Position numbers and translations under genes: made by a program
Shown: positions 1 to 6,966 of the stretch, piece by piece
Position numbering within the stretch: the first letter of the stretch is position 1
How the letters are laid out: every line of letters starts with the position of its first letter
NCBI RefSeq assembly: GCF_900101855.1
Contig: NZ_FMVC01000003.1
Span: 37,321 to 101,320 of the forward strand
Length of the DNA: 64,000 nucleotides
Reading direction: 5' to 3'
Source: Flavobacterium anhuiense
GTDB lineage: Bacteria > Bacteroidota > Bacteroidia > Flavobacteriales > Flavobacteriaceae
The notes under the pieces: model-generated
Seen by the model: only the letters and a program-made list of their open reading frames with translations
The model's database searches: none
What the model was told of the DNA's origin: nothing

Positions 1-2
1 AA

Positions 3-335
3 TTAAATCTGATAATTGCTGCAAAACGCAAAAGAGTAAAAATCATTAGCAGTATGGGAGCTGGCGGAAAAATGTTAGCTTCAAAAGTGAAAGTGAGTGA
101 TATTTCAAAAACGATCAATTGCTACTTTTCAAAAACAATTCGTAAACGTTTGAAAGAAGCAAAAATCAATAAATTGAAAGTAGTTTTCTCTTCTGAAATC
201 CAAGACGAAAAAAGTTTAAAATTAACAGACGGTAAAAACTTCAAAAAATCGTTTTACGGAACAAATAGCTATATGCCAGGATTATTTGGCTTGCACGCTG
301 CAGAAACAGTGATTAGACATTTGCTTAAAAAGTAA
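3..335 (+). CDS. tcdA: tRNA threonylcarbamoyladenosine dehydratase TcdA, 3' part only
   Basis: This is the C-terminal part (about 110 residues visible) of a ThiF/E1-like enzyme. The family uses ATP to cyclise t6A at position 37 of ANN-decoding tRNAs to ct6A in the cytoplasm. The frame is open to the left window edge, so the Rossmann nucleotide-binding half and the true start lie outside; the first internal ATG is at base 54. The visible segment has the family-typical SSMGAGGK stretch, the basic YFSKTIRKRLKE segment and a C-terminal GLFGLHAAETVIRHLL helix. The stop TAA is at 333-335. The assignment rests on the recognisable C-terminal half only. Confidence 0.8.
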   Translation, partial: LNLIIAAKRKRVKIISSMGAGGKMLASKVKVSDISKTINCYFSKTIRKRLKEAKINKLKVVFSSEIQDEKSLKLTDGKNFKKSFYGTNSYMPGLFGLHAAETVIRHLLKK

Positions 336-523
336 GGTTCTAAGATACTGAGATTCTAGGGTGCTAAGTTTTTCTACTGAAACGCTGAATCTTAATTCTT
401 TTGAACTTATGAATAAAACGTAAAGTGACTTTGTCAAAGTTTTAAACTTTGACAAAGTTAAACACACAACGAGAGAAACCTTAGAATCTTAGCGTCTCAG
501 AATCTCAGAAACTTAAAAAAAGA
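336..523. repeat. Composite intergenic inverted repeat with a perfect central palindrome
   Basis: The gap between tcdA and the HAD gene is filled by a degenerate repeat. The left arm (about 334-372) and the right arm (about 478-515) are imperfect inverted copies built from CTTAGAATCT-like units. At the centre, 428-442 (ACTTTGTCAAAGTTT) and 444-458 form a perfect inverted repeat around T443. Similar CTTAG-rich elements occur near 15.7, 30.3, 36.1 and 37.2 kb. I see no promoter box or ORF here. Confidence 0.7.
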
Positions 524-1186
524 ATGATTAAAACAGTAATTTTTGATATGGACGGCGTAATCGTTGACACAGAACCCGTTCATCGTTATGCCTATTATTT
601 GCAATTTTCAGAACTGAATATCGAAGTTCCTGAAGAAATGTATACCACATTTACAGGATTTTCAACTCGAAACACATTTCAAACTCTAAAAAGCTATTTC
701 CCGACAGTAGAACAAGAAGTCGAAGATTTGATTCAGAGAAAAAGAACTATCTTTAATGATGCTTTTGATACTAAGGAAGATCTGCATCTTCTGGATGGTG
801 TAGAAGATTTGATTAAAGATTTGTACAACAACGGAATACAGTTAATTTTAGCTTCTTCGGCTTCGAAAGTTACTATCGATCGCGTTTTTACTAGATTTAA
901 TCTTCATCAATATTTTACACATATTGTAAGCGGTGAAGATTTTCCACAATCAAAACCAGATCCAGCGATATTTATTCACGCAGCTTCATTGTCGATTGCT
1001 CCAAAAGAAGAATGCATTATTATTGAAGATAGTACAAACGGAGTAAAAGCGGCAAAAGGTGCAGGGATTTATTGTGTAGGCTACAAAAGCGAACATTCAC
1101 ATCTTCAGGATTTATCTGAAGCAGATTTGGTTATAGATCATTTTAACGAATTAAATGCTGAAAAAATATCACAGCTTAAAGCTTGA
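524..1186 (+). CDS. HAD-superfamily hydrolase, beta-phosphoglucomutase-like subfamily
   Basis: A 220-residue soluble haloacid dehalogenase-fold phosphatase or phosphomutase. Motif I is FDMDGVIVD with nucleophile D8 and acid/base D10. A helical cap domain spans about residues 16-90. Motif II is the serine pair at S111/S112, motif III is K144 in QSKPDP, and motif IV is IIEDSTNG with E168/D169. This is the layout of family IA enzymes that act on small phosphorylated sugars or related metabolites; the substrate cannot be told from sequence. It stands alone between a repeat element and the DUF2911 gene. Start ATG 524 puts motif I at the expected distance from the N-terminus. Confidence 0.85.
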   Translation: MIKTVIFDMDGVIVDTEPVHRYAYYLQFSELNIEVPEEMYTTFTGFSTRNTFQTLKSYFPTVEQEVEDLIQRKRTIFNDAFDTKEDLHLLDGVEDLIKDLYNNGIQLILASSASKVTIDRVFTRFNLHQYFTHIVSGEDFPQSKPDPAIFIHAASLSIAPKEECIIIEDSTNGVKAAKGAGIYCVGYKSEHSHLQDLSEADLVIDHFNELNAEKISQLKA

Positions 1187-1225
1187 ATTATATAAAATTT
1201 AACATTTCTTAGCTGATTGAATTTG

Positions 1226-1233
1226 TAAATTTG
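1226..1233 (+). promoter_or_regulatory. Predicted -7 box for the DUF2911 gene
   Basis: TAAATTTG matches the Bacteroidota -7 consensus TAnnTTTG and lies 22 bp before the ATG at 1256. No well-placed -33 TTG is evident. Confidence 0.45.
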
Positions 1234-1255
1234 AATAAAATAAAAACTTAAAATA

Positions 1256-2098
1256 ATGAAGAAACTACTTATTGCTTTAGCCCTGATTATCGCTCCATTA
1301 GCATCAGGAGCACAAGTAAAAACTCCGCAGGCAAGCCCAAAAGGATATATTAAACAAACTGTTGGTTTAACCGATGTTGAAGTTACGTATTCAAGACCGG
1401 GAGCAAGAGGGAGAGCCGTGTTCGGGAATTTAGTTCCGTTTGGGAAACTGTGGAGAACAGGAGCAAACGAAAATACAATCATAAACTTTAGCGATGATGT
1501 TGTAATTGACGGAAAAACGCTAAAGAAAGGAAAATATGCAATTTATACAGTTCCTAGAATCGAAAGCTGGGATATCATTTTTTATCTTTCAACAGATAAC
1601 TGGGGATTGCCAGAAAATTGGAGTGATGCTTATGTAGCTTTGAAAACTACAGTAAAAGAAGAGGCGTTGCCAACTCCTGTTGAAACATTTACAATCGGAA
1701 TTAACGGTTTAGATCCAAATTTTGGTTATTTAGATATTTCTTGGGAAAACTCTCATGTGGCTTTAAAATTTGAAGTTCCAACTGCAAAAATCGCTACAGC
1801 AAGTATAGACAAAGCTTTGGCTGGTCCAACTTGGAATGATTACTTTGCCGCTTCTCAATATTTATTCCAGTCAAACGGAAATATCGAAACAGCTAGAACT
1901 TATGTTGACAAAGCGCTTGATATGAGTTCGGATAAACCATATTATGTGTCAAGATTAAAATCATTGATTCAAGCAAAACAAGGTGATAAAAAAGGCGCAA
2001 TCGAAACTGCAAAGGCTTCTTTGGCATCTGCTGAAGCTGCAAACAATGCAGATTACGTTAAATTGAACAAAGATAGTATCGCTGAGTGGAGCAGATAA
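1256..2098 (+). CDS. Secreted DUF2911 protein
   Basis: A 280-residue exported protein with a Sec signal peptide (residues 1-19, cut before QVKTP). DUF2911 covers about residues 25-165 and is marked by SRPGARGRAVFGNLVPFGKLWRTGANE-like conserved text; the family is common in Bacteroidota and has no established function. The last 100 residues are helical and TPR-like (ALDMSSDKPYYVSRLKSLIQ region), a common C-terminal extension of this family. It is probably monocistronic, with its own -7 box at 1226 and an inverted AATTCCA/TGGAATT hairpin downstream at about 2118-2172. Family membership is firm; the role is unknown. Confidence 0.85.
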   Translation: MKKLLIALALIIAPLASGAQVKTPQASPKGYIKQTVGLTDVEVTYSRPGARGRAVFGNLVPFGKLWRTGANENTIINFSDDVVIDGKTLKKGKYAIYTVPRIESWDIIFYLSTDNWGLPENWSDAYVALKTTVKEEALPTPVETFTIGINGLDPNFGYLDISWENSHVALKFEVPTAKIATASIDKALAGPTWNDYFAASQYLFQSNGNIETARTYVDKALDMSSDKPYYVSRLKSLIQAKQGDKKGAIETAKASLASAEAANNADYVKLNKDSIAEWSR

Positions 2099-2117
2099 TA
2101 ATTCTTCCGAATTATTA

Positions 2118-2172
2118 AATTCCAATTATAAAAATTACAAATTCCAAAGCTTTCGGGTTTTGGAATTTTTTT
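2118..2172. terminator. Imperfect hairpin after the DUF2911 gene
   Basis: AAATTCCA... and ...TTGGAATTT arms followed by a T-rich tract could terminate the DUF2911 transcript. The same AATTCCA/TGGAATT motif recurs at 31.2-31.3 kb, so it may instead be a dispersed repeat that acts as a terminator. Confidence 0.45.
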
Positions 2173-2184
2173 TAAAATAAATAT

Positions 2185-2249
2185 AGACAGACTTGTCTGT
2201 TTATTTGAATTTTTATTACATTTGTAACTGTTTAGTATTAGTCTAGACT
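2185..2249 (+). promoter_or_regulatory. Promoter and likely TetR auto-operator
   Basis: The -33 TTG (2193-2195) and -7 TACATTTG (2217-2224) are 21 bp apart, a good match to the phylum consensus. The TTG lies in the middle of a perfect palindrome, ACAGAC-TT-GTCTGT (2187-2200). A second palindrome, AGTCTAGACT (2240-2249), lies between the promoter and the ATG at 2278. This arrangement fits autorepression by the TetR protein encoded just downstream. Confidence 0.7.
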
Positions 2250-2277
2250 GATATATATAGAAATAATACATTTTAAG

Positions 2278-2805
2278 ATGCAACCTAAAGAACGAATTTT
2301 AGAAAAAACTTTTACTTTATTTCATAAGCAAGGCTATAATGCTACAGGAATAAATCAAATAATTGAAGATGCAAAAGTGGCTAAAGCCAGTTTTTATCAG
2401 CACTTTAAATCTAAAGAAGATTTGTGCGTAGCTTTTCTGGAGCAGCGCCATTCTTTTTGGTTTAACGAATTGTTGAAATTTACTTCAAATGTTGAAGATT
2501 CTAACTTGAAGGTTATTGCATCATTTGATTTTTTGATCTACATGAATAAAAAGGAAAATTTTAGAGGATGCAGTTTTCTAAATATACTATCAGAGATTCC
2601 TTCTGATAATATTAAGATACTCAACGTTATTCAAAGCCATAAGAGTGATTTGCGAGTTTATTTTAAAGATATTTTAAAAGATGATTTGTTAGCAGATCAC
2701 ATCTATTTATTATTTGAAAGCTGTATAATCGAAAGTCAGTTGTTTAAATCAAATCAGTTAATCGAACAATCAAAAAAGATAATTCAAACTTTAATTTTAA
2801 AATAA
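2278..2805 (+). CDS. TetR/AcrR-family transcriptional regulator
   Basis: A 175-residue one-domain-plus-effector regulator. The N-terminal HTH (about residues 6-52) has the family pattern: a first helix [14 protein letters not shown], a recognition helix [18 protein letters not shown], and then a helical ligand-binding C-terminal domain with C100 in a FRGCSFLN segment. The start at 2278 lies directly after a palindrome-bearing promoter (2185-2249), which suggests autoregulation. Its stop overlaps the next start by one base (TAATG at 2803-2807), so the NTF2-like protein is cotranscribed and is the likely target or detoxifying partner. The ligand is unknown. Confidence 0.9.
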   Translation: MQPKERILEKTFTLFHKQGYNATGINQIIEDAKVAKASFYQHFKSKEDLCVAFLEQRHSFWFNELLKFTSNVEDSNLKVIASFDFLIYMNKKENFRGCSFLNILSEIPSDNIKILNVIQSHKSDLRVYFKDILKDDLLADHIYLLFESCIIESQLFKSNQLIEQSKKIIQTLILK

Positions 2806-3218
2806 TGGAACAGAAATTACCATTGCCTCCTTTCTCTTTAGAAACGGCAATAGAAAAAATTCAATTAGCAGAAGATGCATGGAACAGCCAAGATCCTGAA
2901 AGAGTTTCAAAAGCGTACACGGTAGACAGCGAATGGAGAAACAGGGACAAATTTGTAAATGGTCGTGATGAAATCATTCTTTTTTTGACTGAAAAATGGA
3001 AAAAAGAAAGAAACTACAAATTGAAAAAGGAATATTGGGCTCATACCGAAAACAGAATTGCAGTGCGATTTGAGTACGAATACCAAGATATTGATGGAAA
3101 TTGGTTTAGAGCTTACGGAAATGAAAACTGGGAGTTTGATGCAAACGGTTTAATGCAGAAAAGATTTGCTAGTATAAACGACCTTCAGATTTCTGAACAA
3201 GACAGAAAGTTTAAATAA
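2805..3218 (+). CDS. NTF2-like (DUF1348/SnoaL-type) protein
   Basis: A 137-residue cytoplasmic protein of the NTF2 cone fold, resembling DUF1348 proteins: [21 protein letters not shown] at the N-terminus, [17 protein letters not shown], and a C-terminal strand set ending in [17 protein letters not shown]. Such proteins often bind or turn over small hydrophobic molecules, but no catalytic set can be named here. It is translationally coupled to the TetR gene (1-base overlap) and is therefore probably induced by the same ligand. Confidence 0.8.
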   Translation: MEQKLPLPPFSLETAIEKIQLAEDAWNSQDPERVSKAYTVDSEWRNRDKFVNGRDEIILFLTEKWKKERNYKLKKEYWAHTENRIAVRFEYEYQDIDGNWFRAYGNENWEFDANGLMQKRFASINDLQISEQDRKFK

Positions 3219-3230
3219 TACGAAACTAAA

Positions 3231-3860
3231 TTAATTCATACTAGGCGGTTCAGGAATTTTAATTTTCTGCTTGATTTTCTTTACAATCAAAAGATAAAAA
3301 GTAATGCCGCCTAAAATGATCAATAAAGCAATTTGAAGTTGGCCTAAACTATTATTTCTGCTGTACATCGCATTCGCAGCTGCAAGTTTAGCTTTTCCTT
3401 CTTCGATCTGAATTTGAGAAAGGGATTCAAGCGTTTTTAGAGCTTCTGCGCTGGAAATGGCAATTTTATTCCAGTTTTTGCTTTCAACTTGCTTATTTAT
3501 TTCTTTGCAGGAAAGCAAAAAGGCATCAAAATATTGTTTTTCTTTATTTGTTAAAACGGTTTTAGCATACAAATTGTCAATATCATGAATAATATCAAGT
3601 GTGTGAATAATTTCATCTTTCTTGATATTGTCACTCAAATTCAATTTTTCGGCTTCAGCTTTTATAAAATGAAGTTCTTTTGAATATTGAAAAATATAAT
3701 GCGCTACAACCAAACGATCTTTGTAAATCGCATTGATATTGTCGTTTACATTTTTGGAGTTTCGCAGCGTATTAAAGTTACCAAGCAGAATGATAAGCAT
3801 TACGACTAGTAAAATAAAAGCTGCTTTAGTTTTATTGCTGTATCTTCTGTGATCTTTCAT
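3231..3860 (-). CDS. Membrane-anchored four-helix-bundle (4HB_MCP-like) protein
   Basis: A 209-residue protein with one N-terminal membrane helix (about 12-30), a long helical extracytoplasmic region (about 31-170) that looks like the four-helix-bundle ligand domain of methyl-accepting chemotaxis proteins, a second membrane helix (about 172-192), and only a basic 17-residue cytoplasmic tail. There is no HAMP, methyl-accepting, kinase or cyclase domain, so it cannot signal alone in the usual way. It is the last of several minus-strand membrane genes. The fold is inferred from the helix pattern, not from catalytic motifs. Confidence 0.65.
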   Translation of the reverse strand: MKDHRRYSNKTKAAFILLVVMLIILLGNFNTLRNSKNVNDNINAIYKDRLVVAHYIFQYSKELHFIKAEAEKLNLSDNIKKDEIIHTLDIIHDIDNLYAKTVLTNKEKQYFDAFLLSCKEINKQVESKNWNKIAISSAEALKTLESLSQIQIEEGKAKLAAANAMYSRNNSLGQLQIALLIILGGITFYLLIVKKIKQKIKIPEPPSMN

Positions 3861-3881
3861 AGCTTTTGGGAAACTAAAATT

Positions 3882-4484
3882 TTAATCAATCATTTTGTTT
3901 TCTACGAGTGCAATGTTTTTTATGGATGACAAAGGAGTTATTTTTATTTTTTTGTCTCCTTTAATGAGATAGAAATAATACAAGCTATTATTTCCGATTA
4001 TAAAAACATTCTTAGATTCACCTTCATTAAAATCCAACTGATAGCTGTAATCCAGTCTATTTTCCTTTAGTTTTTTCTTAGTGAAATAGCCTCCAGCTAA
4101 TCCGTAACCTAAAAAAAAGGACAATAAAAAAATGACAAGCGATTTTATGGCAATACCATTATAGTAGCTTTTAGCTTCTTGTGGTGATAATCCGTCAGTT
4201 GATTTCAGTTCAAAAGATTTTTTTACAAACGGCAAATCTTTATTCTTGGCCAAGAAGGAAGGAAGATAAAAATGAAGCAAAAAAAGTAAAATAATTGCTC
4301 CTAAAATCACTGGGTTTGAAGTAAATTCAGCAATCGGACTAATTAATATATCCATTATTGTAGAATACCGCAATATGTTAATTCCAAATTGGTAGTAAAA
4401 TATACTATCCTTTAATATTCCCATTAAAATTAGAAATAGATATCCAAAAGGCAATAGCTTTTCTAAATCGTCTGAAATCTTCAT
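3882..4484 (-). CDS. Hypothetical membrane protein (200 aa)
   Basis: Not recognised. Three hydrophobic stretches are visible: about 12-30, 52-72 and 110-130. A C-terminal soluble part (about 140-200) is rich in beta-strand-like sequence (LDYSYQLDFNEGESKNVFIIGN, YYFYLIKGDKKIKITPL). The AQEAKSYYNG segment between helices 2 and 3 is probably cytoplasmic. It lies 21 bp upstream, in transcription order, of the 4HB_MCP-like gene, so the two may be cotranscribed. Confidence 0.55.
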   Translation of the reverse strand: MKISDDLEKLLPFGYLFLILMGILKDSIFYYQFGINILRYSTIMDILISPIAEFTSNPVILGAIILLFLLHFYLPSFLAKNKDLPFVKKSFELKSTDGLSPQEAKSYYNGIAIKSLVIFLLSFFLGYGLAGGYFTKKKLKENRLDYSYQLDFNEGESKNVFIIGNNSLYYFYLIKGDKKIKITPLSSIKNIALVENKMID

Positions 4485-4590
4485 GAAACTAATTTTTATC
4501 TAAAATAGTGTTTTAGTTTAAATTTTCAAGAAGTTTTATAAAGGAGTATAGAAATATTTTTTAGAGTAAAGAAAATGATCATTTCTTGTT

Positions 4591-5124
4591 TTACAAAGTT
4601 TTTTGAAATTTATCTCCAATATAAATAAAAAACAAACCAAAAAGCAATAAAAAGAGTGCTATTGTTTGAAATCTAGATCGTTTATCTTTATAATTATACT
4701 CATTTCTTCCGTCAATATCAATTTTAAAAATTTCAGGATTAACTTCTTTTTTGTCCAATGCTTTTATCCAAACAGTTATATTCTTTGAGCCTTCTAAATA
4801 TGAAGAAATCTTATCATTTTCTGTATTGCCATTGTATAACGGACTAGAAGCCCCACTTTCTAAAATAAAAGTTTTGTTATATTCATTTAAAGTAAAAATT
4901 AAGGTTGAGTTTCTACTCAATCTTTTATTGCCAAATCTTTCTTTGTATGAAACTATTTTAGAAGAAGAACTAGTTGATTTAATAGTACCTTCAAGAGGTA
5001 TTAGCATATCATCAAATGTAAAAGCTAATGGTAAAAATAAAAATAAAGCAACTAAAATCATTCCTGTTCCTAATGATGAAACTTTATTTTGGTATAATAA
5101 TTTTAGTTTGGAAAAAAATACCAT
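4591..5124 (-). CDS. Hypothetical two-helix membrane protein (DUF3592-like layout)
   Basis: A 177-residue protein with hydrophobic helices at about 18-38 and 152-171 bracketing a beta-rich domain of about 110 residues (EGTIKSTSSSSKIVSYKERF, LIFTLNEYNKTFILESG, ITVWIKALDKKEVNP). This arrangement and a strand pattern ending in a V-x-V segment resemble DUF3592 proteins, but the match is by eye only. It starts 3 bp after the symporter stop and is probably transcribed with it. Confidence 0.55.
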   Translation of the reverse strand: MVFFSKLKLLYQNKVSSLGTGMILVALFLFLPLAFTFDDMLIPLEGTIKSTSSSSKIVSYKERFGNKRLSRNSTLIFTLNEYNKTFILESGASSPLYNGNTENDKISSYLEGSKNITVWIKALDKKEVNPEIFKIDIDGRNEYNYKDKRSRFQTIALFLLLFGLFFIYIGDKFQKTL

Positions 5125-5127
5125 TTA

Positions 5128-6852
5128 TTATTCCAAAATTAACTCATTATCATCCGATTTTCCTTTGAAAAACAAAAACTGCAATAAAAGTGCTAATACA
5201 ATTGTCAAAATTGCTCCAATAAAATTCAGCCATAAATAGCCTAATTTTTCCTGACGGTAAATCATGAAATAATAAATGACAAAAATGGTAAGCTGACTAA
5301 TAATGGCACTAATAAACATAGGCTTTGCCTGAACCTTTTTGGTGTAAAAGCCAACAAGAAAAATTCCTAAAACAGTTCCATAGAAAATTGAACCAATAAT
5401 ATTTACAAGCTGGATCAAGTTTTCGAACAGCGTTCCAACGCAGGCAAAAAGTATCGCTACAATTCCCCAGAAAAGAGTGAAAAACTTCGTAACATGCAAA
5501 TAATGCTTCTCTGATTTTTCTTCTGTCTGATTCCTTTTGTAAATATCAATTGCTGTTGTAGAAGCCAAAGCGGTTAACCCAGAAGCGGTAGAAGACATAG
5601 CAGCCGAAAGAATTACGGCCAATAACAATCCGATTAAACCTTTTGGCAAATAATGCAGAATGAAATGGAAGAATACGTAATCCTTGTCATTTGTCTCCGA
5701 ATTACTGTCAGCTCTCGAAATGATTTCTTTAGCTTTATCACGAAGATCTTTTTCTTTATTGGATAATGCTATCAATTCTTTACGCAAAATTGGATTATCA
5801 TAATCTTGGTTGAGCTGGTCGATATACAATAAGTTAATCACCTTTTTGTCTTCTGAAAGTTTTACCAGTTTTTCTTCTAAAACATGATATTCTTGCTTAA
5901 AAGCTGATTTTTCGATAGCAATTTTATTATTCGGATTAAAATTTAACGGCACAGGATTGAATTGAAAAAAGACAAAAACCATAACTCCCGTAAGAAGTAT
6001 AAAGAATTGCATTGGCACTTTCAACAATCCATTCATGATTAATCCCATCTGACTCTCGCGAACCGATTTCCCAGATAAATAGCGCCCAACCTGCGATTGG
6101 TCTGTCCCAAAATAAGCAAGAGCCAGGAAGAAACCTCCTGTAATACCGCTCCAAAAAGTATATTTTTCTTCGGGATCAAAAGAAAAATCAACAATGTTCA
6201 TTTTGTCATTTGCGCCTGCAATATGTAGTGCGCTGTTAAAAGTCATATCGTTTGGAAGATAATGCAGAATTAGAAAAAATGTAATAAACATTCCAGACAT
6301 TATGACAAACATCTGCTGTTTTTGTGTTACGTTTACTGCTTTTGTACCTCCAGAAAAAGTATAGATTATTACCATAACTCCAATAATGATGTTCATTACA
6401 GTCAAGTTCCATCCTAAAAGAGCTGATAAAATAATGGCTGGCGCATAGATGGTTAAACCAGTTCCTAAACCTCTTTGAACCAAAAACAAAATAGCAGCAA
6501 GTGAACGTGTTTTAACATCAAATCGGCGTTCTAAAAACTCATATGCGGTAAAAACTTTACTTTTATGATAGAGTGGAATAAAGGTCAAACAAATAACAAT
6601 CATGGCAATTGGCAATCCAAAATAGAACTGAACGAATCCCATTCCGTCGTGATACGCTTGTCCTGGTGTGGATAAGAAGGTAATTGCGCTGGCTTGTGTA
6701 GCCATAACCGAAAGTCCGACAGTATACCAAGGCGTTTCGTTATTTCCTAAAATGAAATCCTCTACATTTTTACTGCCTCGAGTTTTCCAAGAGCCGTATC
6801 CAACAATAAATAATAATGTGACAATAAGTACGATCCAGTCAAATAGCTGCAT
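5128..6852 (-). CDS. Sodium:solute symporter (SSS family)
   Basis: A 574-residue inner-membrane transporter that couples Na+ to solute uptake, with about 13 hydrophobic helices. SSS-typical segments are the N-terminal FILGNNETPWYTVGLSVMA, the GGTKAVNVTQKQQM loop, the GTDQSQVGRYLSGKSVRES loop and ILSAAMSSTASGLTALAS, which contributes to the Na+ site. A charged helical insert of about 90 residues (about 300-395, KQEYHVLEEKLVKLSEDKK...) separates two core helices and is longer than in typical members. It ends a tight operon: PIG-L deacetylase, 35-residue peptide, symporter. The substrate is unknown; context suggests a deacetylated amino sugar or thiol conjugate product. Confidence 0.9.
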   Translation of the reverse strand: MQLFDWIVLIVTLLFIVGYGSWKTRGSKNVEDFILGNNETPWYTVGLSVMATQASAITFLSTPGQAYHDGMGFVQFYFGLPIAMIVICLTFIPLYHKSKVFTAYEFLERRFDVKTRSLAAILFLVQRGLGTGLTIYAPAIILSALLGWNLTVMNIIIGVMVIIYTFSGGTKAVNVTQKQQMFVIMSGMFITFFLILHYLPNDMTFNSALHIAGANDKMNIVDFSFDPEEKYTFWSGITGGFFLALAYFGTDQSQVGRYLSGKSVRESQMGLIMNGLLKVPMQFFILLTGVMVFVFFQFNPVPLNFNPNNKIAIEKSAFKQEYHVLEEKLVKLSEDKKVINLLYIDQLNQDYDNPILRKELIALSNKEKDLRDKAKEIISRADSNSETNDKDYVFFHFILHYLPKGLIGLLLAVILSAAMSSTASGLTALASTTAIDIYKRNQTEEKSEKHYLHVTKFFTLFWGIVAILFACVGTLFENLIQLVNIIGSIFYGTVLGIFLVGFYTKKVQAKPMFISAIISQLTIFVIYYFMIYRQEKLGYLWLNFIGAILTIVLALLLQFLFFKGKSDDNELILE

Positions 6853-6855
6853 AGG

Positions 6856-6963
6856 TTATGAGTATAATTGCATGATTAAAAGAAAAATAGCTATGTAGAT
6901 CGCATTAACTACCAATACATAAGTGTAGCTTTTTTTCCATTTTTTTGTTTTTTTGGCTTCCAT
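6856..6963 (-). CDS. 35-residue membrane peptide between the deacetylase and symporter genes
   Basis: A short gene: ATG on the minus strand at 6963-6961, stop TAA at 6858-6856. The product begins with a basic segment (MEAKKTKKWKKS) and continues as one hydrophobic helix of about 20 residues ending LLIMQLYS. It sits 3 bp after the PIG-L stop and 3 bp before the symporter start, so all three are translated from one message with almost no untranslated sequence. Positive residues before the helix predict an N-in topology. It could be a small subunit or stabiliser of the symporter. No family can be named. Confidence 0.75.
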   Translation of the reverse strand: MEAKKTKKWKKSYTYVLVVNAIYIAIFLLIMQLYS

Positions 6964-6966
6964 ATT

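Noticed and set aside
4751..5239. Plus-strand ORF of 162 codons opposite the DUF3592-like gene
   Set aside because: It is antisense to a gene with clear membrane helices and tight spacing to the symporter; a shadow frame.
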